The notes under the pieces were generated by a model, which was given only the letters and a program-made list of their open reading frames with translations, searched no databases and was not told the origin of the DNA. A stretch of 54,739 nucleotides of DNA from Bacteroidales bacterium. GTDB taxonomy: Bacteria > Bacteroidota > Bacteroidia > Bacteroidales > DTU049. The first letter of the stretch is position 1, and every line of letters starts with the position of its first letter. The DNA is taken from assembly GCA_016937255.1 (NCBI GenBank), contig JAFGWG010000102.1, positions 1-54,739 of the forward strand. Reading direction: 5' to 3'. Shown in pieces: positions 17,827 through 27,969 of the stretch. A program made the position numbers and the translations under genes.

Positions 17827-20800
17827 TTACTGTGCAAGTGAAAAACGCATACTGATTCCGGCATTGGTATTACTGGTAAGGAACTGTGAAGAAATATATG
17901 GGTTATTAATCACTTTATCAAAGAATGCCCGTATTGTAAACTTTTGAGACAACTGATACTCAGCTGATGCATTTATTGACATCACTTTCTGTCCAGCGCT
18001 AATTTGATTCACATCTTCAACAATTTTACGCAAAATAGTTTTATTGTTTCTAATAGAGAAATCCAATTTAAGGTTCAAATCACTTTTAAAACTTTTATTT
18101 GAAATCTGCAATTCAACATCCTTAAAACGATAACCAAGACCGATTGTAATTTCACTTGACACCACTTCTGTAAGCTGATTATTTGCAAAACTCATTGCAA
18201 GGTTTCTGGATTTTTTAAACTCAAATTTACTAATCAGACTATTTTGCCAGGTAGCATCAAGATTAATCAACGGGCTATACTGCTCTGTAACACTTACCTG
18301 CGCAATTTCATATTGCGGAAGAAAATTATCCATTGCATCTTGCACAAATGTATAACCATCGTTATCCAAATCGCTGAATAAAACATTGCTAGTAAATCCA
18401 CCAATATTATATGTTGAACGATAAGCATGCGAAACAGTAAACGACTTAAAGCGTTTCTTAAACCAAGGAATTTTTGTCAAGCCATTATAGGAAATACGCC
18501 AGTTGGGCAGAGGAATTTTAGGGAATTTACTCTTTGCATATTTATTAATATTCCCGCCAGTGTATGCTGCCAAAAATGCTGGGATCAGTACATCCTGAGA
18601 AGTAGGGCCATATCCAGTTGGATAAGATTGTCCGGTAATACTATCGGTAAAATATGTTCCATCCCAGTTAGGGCTCTGCGAAGCTACTAAAGATGCCACC
18701 CCTGGTCTTGAATTCATAAACTCAATAAATGTATTGTTAGAATAGTCATTATTGTCGGTAATAAAAGCAGTTTTCCAAGTAATAATTGACATACTAAAAC
18801 TACCATTATCTATAGGAGAGTAGCTCTTAAACCCAGACGAACCATCGTATCGGAAATACTCATTGTGATTAATGGAATAATTTCTCATTGCAGTAATTTC
18901 TATTCTAAAGCCATTGGCTGGTTCGAGTGACACCCGAGCATTAATATTCTCGTTTTTTCGTGTCATAAAAGCATTGTTCAGCAATGTATCATTGGTAATT
19001 AACCCTTTATCTACCATAGACTGCCTAATATCACGCTGATCGCCAAAAACAAAACCCCATCCTGGCGCCTGATTATCCAAATCCATTCCCATGGCAACCG
19101 GTTTAGCTCTAAATCCAGGTAAAACTGTTCCTTCAGCTAAGGTATATGAAAATGAAACGTTTTTGGTCATCATTAAAAACTTCAGGAAATTATCAAGAAT
19201 AGTTTTACCAACCGGAATTTTATCATCATCTACAGCCGTTGAATCGGCGGGGTCTTCATCAGATACGCCAGGAGCTCTATTTTGTCGTGGTGGCCGAGTA
19301 TTGCCGTTAAGCTTTTTCAGATATGGAAAGTAATTATAAAGGTTGGTCATATTTCCATTGGCATTGACCGAAATAGTGCGGTTATTTTCAATGGTATTGG
19401 CATAAGGATGTTCTTTGTATTCACCAAGCGAATCTTTATATAAAGGTGCAGCAGTCCATGTATAATCTCCTTGATACTGAACAGATGTACTCACCCAATC
19501 CATAAACGGGAGTTTATTAATCGGCAACGCGTAATTGAGTTTTATACTTTGGTTAAAACTGGTAATACGACCCATATTTTTAATATTGGTCCATATAGAA
19601 TCCATCTTAAATTCATAATCACTTTCACTTTTATCTACCCGACCAGGAGCCTCATCAATACGGGCTATGGCACTCGCATTATAATCAATCTTAATGCTTT
19701 TTGTCAAATCATATTTCAGAGAATAAGTTCTATTCCAATTAAACGTTTTAAGATAGGTAGGTTCAATAATAAGTAGAGCGCCTGATTTATTACGCCAGAG
19801 ATTCTCCTCATAACTTCTATTCATATCAGTTCGGAAGGAGAGCGATTTGGGCATGAGATAAAAATTGAAATCCCCAATCAATCGGAAAGCTTTAGTGCGA
19901 AGCAATTTAACCTTTTTGAAAGGCTGGTAATTTTTAGGCGTATTATTGAAGTTATAACCTAAAGCACCGCGGAAATTCTTCTTCAAATTATATTCCACAT
20001 CAATATTTCTCTGAAAAACTTCATTATACGCATAGGTGAAATCGAAATTAGAAATATCGTAAATTCTGGCCTTCTTGTCGGTTCCGGTTTTCTCTTTCCT
20101 TACATTAATAAAATTGATACTCTTTCTTCGCGTATAATCCTGAACAATATTGATAATAGAATCTTTCTCCCTTTGACTAGCATAAGTATCCAAATCATCG
20201 CTCAAATACAAATCAGGGCTCATTGGATTATACTGAGGGTTACTGAATGTTTCACTATAATCGAAGTGCATTGGAACGCGAATACCCGATTTTTCAGGGA
20301 GGAATTTACCCAGTTCAATATTTGTTGCAAGATCGTAAGAAGTGATGTTTTCTTTCTGGCGCTCAGACACTTTCTTTTCAATACTTCCAAATCCGGCTGT
20401 AGAAACATTTCCTACCATTATTACATTACCCAAATCGGCAAGATCGGCTGTTACCCGAGTAGTTGCCGCCCAACCACCATCCTCGTCAAATTCAGATAGT
20501 CTAAGTTCATTAATCCAAATTTCTGCACATTTCGCCATTCCGTCGTCATTAAGATTCACAGGCGATCTTTTTGGATTACGAATTCCGATCATAAGTGTTC
20601 GAACATCGCTTAAATTTGGAATTCCAACTATCGTAACTTTATTTGCACCATCATACTGGTAGAAAGGAGTTGAAAGAGAGATTGTGCTACCATCAGAACG
20701 CATAGCAATATTACGGGCAATTTTCAGCGCAACAAACTTTTCAAGTTCAATATCAAGAGAATCGGCCCAAACCAAATTTTGAATATTGGGATCCTGACTA

Positions 20801-23800
20801 CTAATATTAAGACTTGTAGGATTCAGAGGTACTTCATACTCATAATAATTGCTGGTAAAATCAGTACCTAAGCGAACGAATAATGTTAGATCGCCTGAAT
20901 TTAAGGTATACATATCAGGATTAGTAGCCTCAGAGTGAATATACATTTTAAGGCGTTTGTACTGACGAATATCAAAGTCGGTAGTTTTATATACGGCACG
21001 TGCATCACCATCAATAAGGTTACAGGTTTTCAGCACAAGAGCCTGCTCATTCATTTCATATAACGTAGTAGATCCATAACCAACTTCGCGATCAATTCCA
21101 GGAGGAAGAACATAAGGTATTGGTGTTCTGGCACCATTTTCCTCAATATTTACTGCTGAAATCTCAAAAGAAGTACCATTTTGATCGTCTCCGGGAATAT
21201 ATTCACCAGGACCCAGCAAAGCATTTTCATATTTACGCCATTGTGAACGAACCAGTTCTAATGTTGCAAAACGTAAAACAATGGGTTCGCTAAACTCGCG
21301 GAGGAAAATCCTCATGAAACGAATTGACTTAAAATCTTGTATATTTCCAATAATTTGATCGGGATCTTTAACCGGAATTTTAAATTGATACCACTTTACA
21401 TCTGTAGTGGTATTATTTTCAAGCTGAACACCAGGAGCAGTATAAACGTCACTAATATAATTTTCACCCACATTCATTTTAGATGGCTGTAGATCAATTA
21501 TATACTGAAAATATCTTTCCGCCTCACTCAAAGTATTATCTCTGTTTATATCCTCAACGTTTGGCAAAGTTGTGGCCGAAGTAGGGTACGTTTCAGGAGA
21601 CTGATCACTGGTAGGTGAGTTTCCATCCATCCCATTGTACTTTTTATAGCGATTCAGAATATCAACCGCATCCGCATCATAATCGCTACCACGGAAATAA
21701 TGAAAATTATCTGCCGAGGGATCTGCTACTGCATTAGCATAAGCCTGAGAAGCAGTACCAAAGGTTGTGGCAATATCATTAATGTATGAACTTTGGAAAT
21801 AACTCTGCTCATCTGCATCGCCCAATCCATCAAGACCCACATCTTGATACTGACGAGAAGTAGGATCGTTATCGAAAGAGTTTACCAATGCCTGAAGCAG
21901 CGGCACCCTTCCCCATTGGGTAGTATCTACATCTACAACTGTAGAGCTGGTAGGGAGTCCATTTTCATACGACTTTCTGTGATCACGCAATACATCCTCG
22001 CTGATATCGCCAAGATTGAAATACAATTTACCGCCTGAATGAGAAGGATTATTGATAAATGGATCCATCATCCAAAACTCAATATATTCCACATTGGTTT
22101 CTTCAAAATCGGGAGTTTCAATTTTGCGCATAATACCTCCCCAACGAGATCCGGGATCATTCAAGGCCCCCGATGCATCGATGCCTGCCGAATAAGGAGA
22201 AGACGACACATCGTAATTATAGGGTCCTTTTTCTTCAGGATAATATGCTAAATCAAGAACTGCAATATTGGTAATAATACCATTAGGGTTTTGCTTATTT
22301 GGAAAAACTTCTGATTCAAGCACCTCTCTCATATAAGGATCTGACTGCATTTCGTCGTCATTCTTAATATGTTCAGGAGTCAAGTTATTATCGCGGAAAA
22401 ACAAAGGATCGATTACATACCAAGCCAGTTTTGAGCGGTTAAAACCACTTACAAGAGTACTATCGTCAGCCGCTTCCGGGAAAATAGCGTTCTGCCCCTG
22501 AGGAACTGATGACAGAAACCATGTTCCCACATTCTTGATATCAATTGAAGACTTACTGCCTTCAAAATCATCAATATAAGCAGTTCCTTCTTTTCCAATA
22601 GCACGTGCATGACCGGGAACTAAGTTTGCAAATTCTGCATCAACAGTTACCTTTGATGGAGCTTTTGTTTGAATAAAAGGAAGAGCATCTACCGCTTTGG
22701 TCAGCAAACGAGATTCAGTTTGGTAAGAAAGATTGACACCCCACATGGTATTTGAAATAGGTTCTTCGCCAATATTTACTTTATAAGTAAAAGGACGCTC
22801 AGTTAGACGAAGAATTGTGGCACCAACCATAAAATTATTGCTAACCTCATAATCCACATGAGTACCAAGGAAAGTTTTTGTTTGAATACTAAAAAGCGAA
22901 TTACTTTCAAGAGAAATATTAATTGGTGCTCCTGAATTTAAGACCCCTTCATTGATAATTTTCACACGACCAAGTGTGTAATCTACTGTATAATCAACGT
23001 TTTCTGTAAGAGGAACACCCCCTGCAGTAACACGAACTGAGCCCTGAGGGATATTCATGGCATTGAGCGAAATCTCATTTCCAACAGAAGACTTAAATTG
23101 ACCGGCAATGGTAAATCGGTTTTTATCGGGAAACTGTCTTGCTCCAGTTTTGGTCATTGTATATAATGAATCGTAGCAATACTTATCGGCCAAAGCCTGA
23201 TCATTAATAAAAGCTCTCAAATCCTTCCCAAAAGGCTCCAAAACCGGGAAATATACTCTGCCATTTCTCGCATTAATTGTTCCGCCATAAATCGCAGCCT
23301 GATCAATAAAATCAAAAACACCATCAGACTCAGGGTCGCCGTTTGCATTAAGATTATCCATGTTTAAAACGCGGATCAGAGGAATTCCCTTCAAATCGCC
23401 TTCCAACAAATAACCTGCAGGCACACCAAGCTCATCACTTTTATAAAGAACATCAAGACGAAAATCATCGGGATTAACCTGATATCCACCTATTGCATAT
23501 ACGTTTTTCATCATAAGATCCCAAAGCGGAATCTGAGTATTCTGAGCAGTACTCTTAAGCAATTTAACGGTCAAGCATTCCGGAGATGCAATTCCACCAT
23601 TTGAAAACTCTCCTACCTGATAGATAGAGTCGCTTCCCAGCACTGTATATTGATATGCAATTGCAAGAACCTGATCATCGTTGAGTGTAGAATTAAGAGA
23701 TATGAAACCGAGTTTTGAATTAAAAGTATACTCTGTAGGACTAAGCAAACGAGCATTTTCTACTTTCTCGTAATCAATACTATTATCAAAGCCAACGCCT

Positions 23801-25056
23801 GCTAAATATGAGTTTACATTATTGATATCACGAACTTGATTAACGTCGATGATATCGAACATATTATTGCTTCTATTTGAAGGATAAATAGCATCTGCCT
23901 GAAGGTTTGGGAGGATAGTATTATTGTATGGATCGTATTCTCCCACATCAAGCAGAGCAACAATATTTCTATTTTCCTGAGTAGCAGGACCAATATTTGT
24001 TACCCATACTTCAACCTTAGTAATATTGACAGGCGAGCCAACAATAGGTAGATCTTTCAGCCATTTATTATAATTATTTCGAAAGTATTGCCCCATGAAA
24101 AAGTGCTTTTTCTCTTCATATTCATCGGCATATATTTCAAATTCGCTGGTTTGCGCTCCGCCAGTTACCGTAATATTAGATGTTTGCCCCTTTTGTTGTG
24201 ATACTACTGAAGTAACAGTTGCTTTACCAAACTGCAATTGAGATTTAATTCCAAAAAGCGATTGACTACCTTGAATAAGTGTACTATTTAAAGGAAGAGT
24301 TACATCACCTGCTTCAATACTCTTGATTATTTCGTCTTCTTGACCTTCGTATTTGAGTTTCATTTTGTTTTCAAATTCGAAAGAAGACTCGGTATTATAT
24401 TTAACGCCAAAATCAATTTTATCACCAATTTTAGCCTGAACATTCATTTGAATTTTTTCCTGGAAATCGAAATTAGCAGTGCGTCGTTGCTTCACGTTTA
24501 GCGCCGGATCATCACGGCGGTTTGCATTCACACCAAAAATAAGTTCTGCTGTTCCAGAGGGACGAATATCAATAGTGTTGGAACCAAAAATACCTTCAAA
24601 AGCTTTTCCTCCAACATTAATTGTAGGAATAAGACCAGTATTCCCCCCTGCCCCAGCAGTTGCAGATATTCGTTCATGCCAATAATCATTCATGGCTCTA
24701 TCAAAATCATAAGCCTGATATTCATCAAAGCTCATTTCATAAGGAGGGCGATAATCGATATCTCCCATTTTCCTGTAGAAATAGTAACTATTGCTTTCAG
24801 GGTCATACACAACTGAATCTTTGATATTGGAAGGATCGCCTAAATACAGCGGGTGATTGTAGCCAGACCCAGGTCCATACCACTGATCATCGGGCAAAGG
24901 GTAAGGCAGTGTATCGTCGGGATTCGTATCTGTTGGTAACGGCATGCTGTAAAAGCTCATCGAAGACTGAAATTTTTCAGGATGCGTGGGACTAAACACC
25001 TGCCATGCAATCAGAGACAGTGAGAAAATTATTGGAATATATACAAGTCCTTTCAC
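17827..25056 (-). CDS. sprA: SprA (Sov): outer-membrane translocon of the type IX secretion system
   Basis: The 2409-residue product matches the unusual size of SprA in gliding Bacteroidota (about 2400) and Sov of Porphyromonas. SprA forms the giant 36-strand outer-membrane beta-barrel through which T9SS cargo leaves the cell. An N-terminal hydrophobic signal (KGLVYIPIIFSLSLIAW) is followed by long beta-rich, Asn- and aromatic-rich sequence; LIFGVNANRRDDPALN and TIDIRPSGTAELIFG in the N-terminal region look family-typical. The C-terminus alternates polar and aromatic residues and ends ISMRFSLAQ. The context maeB-ruvA-sprA-gcvH-vanZ also supports the call. The presence of six sorting-domain genes or remnants in the same window fits an active T9SS. 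Confidence 0.96.
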   Translation of the reverse strand: MKGLVYIPIIFSLSLIAWQVFSPTHPEKFQSSMSFYSMPLPTDTNPDDTLPYPLPDDQWYGPGSGYNHPLYLGDPSNIKDSVVYDPESNSYYFYRKMGDIDYRPPYEMSFDEYQAYDFDRAMNDYWHERISATAGAGGNTGLIPTINVGGKAFEGIFGSNTIDIRPSGTAELIFGVNANRRDDPALNVKQRRTANFDFQEKIQMNVQAKIGDKIDFGVKYNTESSFEFENKMKLKYEGQEDEIIKSIEAGDVTLPLNSTLIQGSQSLFGIKSQLQFGKATVTSVVSQQKGQTSNITVTGGAQTSEFEIYADEYEEKKHFFMGQYFRNNYNKWLKDLPIVGSPVNITKVEVWVTNIGPATQENRNIVALLDVGEYDPYNNTILPNLQADAIYPSNRSNNMFDIIDVNQVRDINNVNSYLAGVGFDNSIDYEKVENARLLSPTEYTFNSKLGFISLNSTLNDDQVLAIAYQYTVLGSDSIYQVGEFSNGGIASPECLTVKLLKSTAQNTQIPLWDLMMKNVYAIGGYQVNPDDFRLDVLYKSDELGVPAGYLLEGDLKGIPLIRVLNMDNLNANGDPESDGVFDFIDQAAIYGGTINARNGRVYFPVLEPFGKDLRAFINDQALADKYCYDSLYTMTKTGARQFPDKNRFTIAGQFKSSVGNEISLNAMNIPQGSVRVTAGGVPLTENVDYTVDYTLGRVKIINEGVLNSGAPINISLESNSLFSIQTKTFLGTHVDYEVSNNFMVGATILRLTERPFTYKVNIGEEPISNTMWGVNLSYQTESRLLTKAVDALPFIQTKAPSKVTVDAEFANLVPGHARAIGKEGTAYIDDFEGSKSSIDIKNVGTWFLSSVPQGQNAIFPEAADDSTLVSGFNRSKLAWYVIDPLFFRDNNLTPEHIKNDDEMQSDPYMREVLESEVFPNKQNPNGIITNIAVLDLAYYPEEKGPYNYDVSSSPYSAGIDASGALNDPGSRWGGIMRKIETPDFEETNVEYIEFWMMDPFINNPSHSGGKLYFNLGDISEDVLRDHRKSYENGLPTSSTVVDVDTTQWGRVPLLQALVNSFDNDPTSRQYQDVGLDGLGDADEQSYFQSSYINDIATTFGTASQAYANAVADPSADNFHYFRGSDYDADAVDILNRYKKYNGMDGNSPTSDQSPETYPTSATTLPNVEDINRDNTLSEAERYFQYIIDLQPSKMNVGENYISDVYTAPGVQLENNTTTDVKWYQFKIPVKDPDQIIGNIQDFKSIRFMRIFLREFSEPIVLRFATLELVRSQWRKYENALLGPGEYIPGDDQNGTSFEISAVNIEENGARTPIPYVLPPGIDREVGYGSTTLYEMNEQALVLKTCNLIDGDARAVYKTTDFDIRQYKRLKMYIHSEATNPDMYTLNSGDLTLFVRLGTDFTSNYYEYEVPLNPTSLNISSQDPNIQNLVWADSLDIELEKFVALKIARNIAMRSDGSTISLSTPFYQYDGANKVTIVGIPNLSDVRTLMIGIRNPKRSPVNLNDDGMAKCAEIWINELRLSEFDEDGGWAATTRVTADLADLGNVIMVGNVSTAGFGSIEKKVSERQKENITSYDLATNIELGKFLPEKSGIRVPMHFDYSETFSNPQYNPMSPDLYLSDDLDTYASQREKDSIINIVQDYTRRKSINFINVRKEKTGTDKKARIYDISNFDFTYAYNEVFQRNIDVEYNLKKNFRGALGYNFNNTPKNYQPFKKVKLLRTKAFRLIGDFNFYLMPKSLSFRTDMNRSYEENLWRNKSGALLIIEPTYLKTFNWNRTYSLKYDLTKSIKIDYNASAIARIDEAPGRVDKSESDYEFKMDSIWTNIKNMGRITSFNQSIKLNYALPINKLPFMDWVSTSVQYQGDYTWTAAPLYKDSLGEYKEHPYANTIENNRTISVNANGNMTNLYNYFPYLKKLNGNTRPPRQNRAPGVSDEDPADSTAVDDDKIPVGKTILDNFLKFLMMTKNVSFSYTLAEGTVLPGFRAKPVAMGMDLDNQAPGWGFVFGDQRDIRQSMVDKGLITNDTLLNNAFMTRKNENINARVSLEPANGFRIEITAMRNYSINHNEYFRYDGSSGFKSYSPIDNGSFSMSIITWKTAFITDNNDYSNNTFIEFMNSRPGVASLVASQSPNWDGTYFTDSITGQSYPTGYGPTSQDVLIPAFLAAYTGGNINKYAKSKFPKIPLPNWRISYNGLTKIPWFKKRFKSFTVSHAYRSTYNIGGFTSNVLFSDLDNDGYTFVQDAMDNFLPQYEIAQVSVTEQYSPLINLDATWQNSLISKFEFKKSRNLAMSFANNQLTEVVSSEITIGLGYRFKDVELQISNKSFKSDLNLKLDFSIRNNKTILRKIVEDVNQISAGQKVMSINASAEYQLSQKFTIRAFFDKVINNPYISSQFLTSNTNAGISMRFSLAQ

Positions 25057-25074
25057 TTTATCGAATTCTCAGTT

Positions 25075-25659
25075 TTATAAATACTTCAATGCCCGTCGGA
25101 TCATCTCTTCAACACTAGAAATGCTGCCGGATTCGGTAGAAATTCGGGTTAAAACTTTATCAGCGGCCATACGTGAAAATCCTAACTGGACTAATGCTGA
25201 TAACGCCTCTTGTTTAATTGTATTGTGCGGGTCAGAAATATTTTCCGATAAGTCTATATTTTTATCCACCTTATCCCTCAAATCAACAATGATTCGCTGA
25301 GCTGTTTTAAGACCGATTCCTTTCACACTTTTCAAACGATTGGAATCGTTGGAGGTAATGGCTTCATAAACCTCCGCGGGATTCATTGCTGAAAGAATCA
25401 TTCTTGCAGTATTTGCTCCTACACCAGAAACTCCAAGCAAAAGCTTAAACATTTGCCGCTCACTATCCTCGGCAAATCCATACAGGAAATGACCATCATC
25501 GCGAACGATAAAATGCGTTAACAATTTAGCTTCTTTTAAGCTTTGAATTTTCCCGAAGGTATGAAGAGAAATATTTACCATATACCCTACTCCGTTACAC
25601 TCTACAACGGCAAAAGCAGGATTAATTTCTGTAAGTTTCCCATTGAGGTAATGAATCAT
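25075..25659 (-). CDS. ruvA: Holliday junction branch migration protein RuvA
   Basis: The 194-residue protein has the RuvA plan: an OB-fold N-domain (MIHYLNGKLTEINPAFAVVE, YGFAEDSERQMFKLLLGVSG), tandem helix-hairpin-helix motifs (VSGVGANTARMILS and VKGIGLKTAQRIIVDL), and a C-terminal RuvB-binding helix bundle (ALVQLGFSRMAADKVL). It binds four-way junctions as a tetramer and loads RuvB. Only 18 bases separate it from sprA and 2 bases from the malic enzyme gene, so the three are very probably one operon. No ruvB or ruvC is in the window. Confidence 0.96.
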   Translation of the reverse strand: MIHYLNGKLTEINPAFAVVECNGVGYMVNISLHTFGKIQSLKEAKLLTHFIVRDDGHFLYGFAEDSERQMFKLLLGVSGVGANTARMILSAMNPAEVYEAITSNDSNRLKSVKGIGLKTAQRIIVDLRDKVDKNIDLSENISDPHNTIKQEALSALVQLGFSRMAADKVLTRISTESGSISSVEEMIRRALKYL

Positions 25660-25661
25660 GC

Positions 25662-27116
25662 TTACTTAATTTGTGAAACAGCAAATTGTAGTGCTTCTTC
25701 AATCATTTCCGCAGGCGGATCGGCAATAAAACCGTTTTCGCTCATGGAATGCGCCAAATTTCTTGAATACTCGATATCTTTTTTAGCCCAAGCATAAGCC
25801 TCATCGCGACTGATATTGATACGAGCCACACCATCTTTAATTGCCTGCATGGCTACATCGGCAGCTTCAAATGGAAACACATCGGCCTCGTCCATAGTGG
25901 GCACAATATTTTCTGGATTTATACCGCGCTTTTCAGCATAGTTGGCCAAAGAATGAGCTGCGGCAATCGCCATATTGTCGGTAATTTTTCTTGCACGAAC
26001 CATAAGAGCTCCTTTCAAAATCCCAGGGAATCCGATAGAATTATTCACCTGATTCGGGAAGTCGCCACGTCCGGTTGCCACGATATACGCACCGGCTTCT
26101 TTGGCTGCATAAGGATAAATTTCAGGAACAGGGTTTGCACAAGTAAAAACAATGGATTTCTCTGCCATAACTCTAATCCACTCGGGCTTAATGGTATCCG
26201 GACCCGGAGTTGAAAGAGAAATTAACACATCTGCTCCACTCATGGCTTCTTCCATGCTATTGATTAATGCAGGGTTGGTACTTTCGCACAATTCCCATTT
26301 ACGATAGAAACGCTTATCCGCTTCAATGTCAGCACGTTCTCTATTGAGAGATCCTCTCGAATCGAATATGATCATGTTTTTGGGATCGGCTCCATCGGTA
26401 ATGAGCAAACGAGCTATAGTAGTATTGGATGCACCGGCACCAAAAAGAACAAATTTGGCTTCGCTTATTTTCTTTCCGGCGAGTTTTAATGCATTGATTA
26501 CTCCGGCAAGAGTAACACTGGCAGTTCCTTGGGCGTCATCGTGCCAAACAGGAATATCACATTCTTCGCGCAATACATCAAGAACTTTGAAGCAATTGGG
26601 CTGGCTGATATCTTCAAGATTAACTGCTCCAAAACTTGGCTGAAGCATTTTCACAAACTCAATAATTTTATCCGGATCATTCTTCCCGTCTTTATCTTTG
26701 CTATCGACACAAAGAGCAACGGCATCAACACCGCCGAGATATTTCATCAAAAATGCTTTGCCTTCCATAACGCCAAGTCCACCAGATGGGGTGACATCAC
26801 CATCACCAAGAACGCGGGTACTGTCACTTACAACAGCTACTAAATTACCTCGGTTGGATAGCTCGAAAGACATATGGTTATTATCGCGAATTTCTGTAGA
26901 AACCTTTGAAACTCCTGGCGTATACCAAACATTAAACCAGTTGAATCCTGGAACAGGAGCCTTTGGTGCAGTTTGAATCTTTCCACCATAAAACCTGTGA
27001 GACAAGTCGGCAAGTTTTTTCAAAAAAACCGTTTTAGCTTTAGCAATCTGCTCCTGAGTAAAATCCTCAGGGAAAAAAGAATCGAGGTTTTCGAGTTTCA
27101 AAATTGAGGGATCCAT
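25662..27116 (-). CDS. NAD(P)-dependent malic enzyme, short form without phosphotransacetylase domain
   Basis: The 484-residue enzyme decarboxylates malate to pyruvate with reduction of NAD(P). The malic N-terminal domain shows YTPGVSKVSTEI and NRGNLVAVVSDSTRVLG; acid residues near VWHDDAQGTA bind the metal. The nucleotide-binding domain follows (KFVLFGAGASNTTIARLL). It ends at ALQFAVSQIK after the NAD-binding domain. Many Bacteroidota homologues in this locus are MaeB-like proteins of about 760 residues with a phosphotransacetylase-like C-terminal domain, which is absent here. Cofactor choice cannot be settled by eye. It is the first gene of the maeB-ruvA-sprA run. Confidence 0.93.
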   Translation of the reverse strand: MDPSILKLENLDSFFPEDFTQEQIAKAKTVFLKKLADLSHRFYGGKIQTAPKAPVPGFNWFNVWYTPGVSKVSTEIRDNNHMSFELSNRGNLVAVVSDSTRVLGDGDVTPSGGLGVMEGKAFLMKYLGGVDAVALCVDSKDKDGKNDPDKIIEFVKMLQPSFGAVNLEDISQPNCFKVLDVLREECDIPVWHDDAQGTASVTLAGVINALKLAGKKISEAKFVLFGAGASNTTIARLLITDGADPKNMIIFDSRGSLNRERADIEADKRFYRKWELCESTNPALINSMEEAMSGADVLISLSTPGPDTIKPEWIRVMAEKSIVFTCANPVPEIYPYAAKEAGAYIVATGRGDFPNQVNNSIGFPGILKGALMVRARKITDNMAIAAAHSLANYAEKRGINPENIVPTMDEADVFPFEAADVAMQAIKDGVARINISRDEAYAWAKKDIEYSRNLAHSMSENGFIADPPAEMIEEALQFAVSQIK

Positions 27117-27190
27117 ACTATTAAATTTTATAATTAAGAAACAAAATTACACTTTTCTTTGAAAGACTAATTAACTTTATGTTTTTCCTA

Positions 27191-27217
27191 GCCACGAATT
27201 ACACATATTTACACGAA
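27191..27217. repeat. Short degenerate repeat (ACACgAATT-like units)
   Basis: The gap between the malic enzyme and response regulator genes contains CCACGAATTACACATATTTACACGAA, three degenerate ACACGAATT-like units. Strings of this type recur between genes of many environmental bacteria, from memory. The rest of this 200-base gap shows no gene or clear terminator. Confidence 0.35.
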
Positions 27218-27320
27218 TAGTTTTTCTTTCTTAATTATAGCGAATAATAATGCCAAGGCGTTATCCACAATACTACAAGAAATTATATTTTACTGCATTT
27301 GTGGCACAAAATCAAATCAT

Positions 27321-27968
27321 CTATTCCAACTCAATTATTCCATTCTTGATGGCATATTTTATCAGATCGGCCAAAGTATTTAGCCCTAATTTCTTCATGA
27401 TATTTTCCTTGTGTGTTTCAACTGTTCGGGGGCTTATAAAAAGTTTATCGGCAATTTCCTTATACGACAAGCCTTCGGCGAAACCTTTCAATACATCTTC
27501 TTCCCGCGCTGTCAAGTCAGTTTTCATTTTTACGAGACCGTCTTTTTTACGCAAAAAACTCTTGTATAAAACCTCTCCGACTTTCATGCTAAAATATTGC
27601 TCGCCTGAGAAAACCGTATTGATTGCATTCTTAACCTCAATTAACGAAGCATCCTTGCTAATATATCCTGCAACTCCTTTGTTTACAGCATCAAGTATAA
27701 TTTTTTCATCGGTAAGGGCTGAAAAAATCAGCACTCGGCAATGGTTGTTTTCATTTATAACTAAGGAGGCCAGTTCCAAACCCGTCATATCAGGCATTTG
27801 CACATCTAGAATGGCAATATCTACATGATTTAGTTGCAATAGTTTGAGAAAATCAGTTCCGTTTTCAGCTTCAAAAACAAATTCAAAATCAGTTTCAGTT
27901 TTTGTCATAAGACGTATTCCATCACGAACAATGGCATGATCATCGGCTATGGCAATTCTGATTTTCAT
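27321..27968 (-). CDS. LuxR/NarL-family response regulator
   Basis: The ATG at 27968 gives 215 residues beginning MKIRIAIADDHAIVRDGI, the normal start of NarL-type regulators; an upstream in-frame ATG at 28049 would lie inside the kinase gene and is rejected. The receiver domain has Asp9/Asp10, the phosphoacceptor Asp55 (AILDVQMPD) and Lys105 (GYISKD). The C-terminal LuxR helix-turn-helix reads LTAREEDVLKGFAEGLSYKE then ISPRTVETHKENIMKKLGL. It starts one base after the stop of the sensor kinase gene (TGAAATG), so the pair is translationally coupled and surely a cognate two-component system. The target genes are unknown. Confidence 0.95.
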   Translation of the reverse strand: MKIRIAIADDHAIVRDGIRLMTKTETDFEFVFEAENGTDFLKLLQLNHVDIAILDVQMPDMTGLELASLVINENNHCRVLIFSALTDEKIILDAVNKGVAGYISKDASLIEVKNAINTVFSGEQYFSMKVGEVLYKSFLRKKDGLVKMKTDLTAREEDVLKGFAEGLSYKEIADKLFISPRTVETHKENIMKKLGLNTLADLIKYAIKNGIIELE

Positions 27969-27969
27969 T

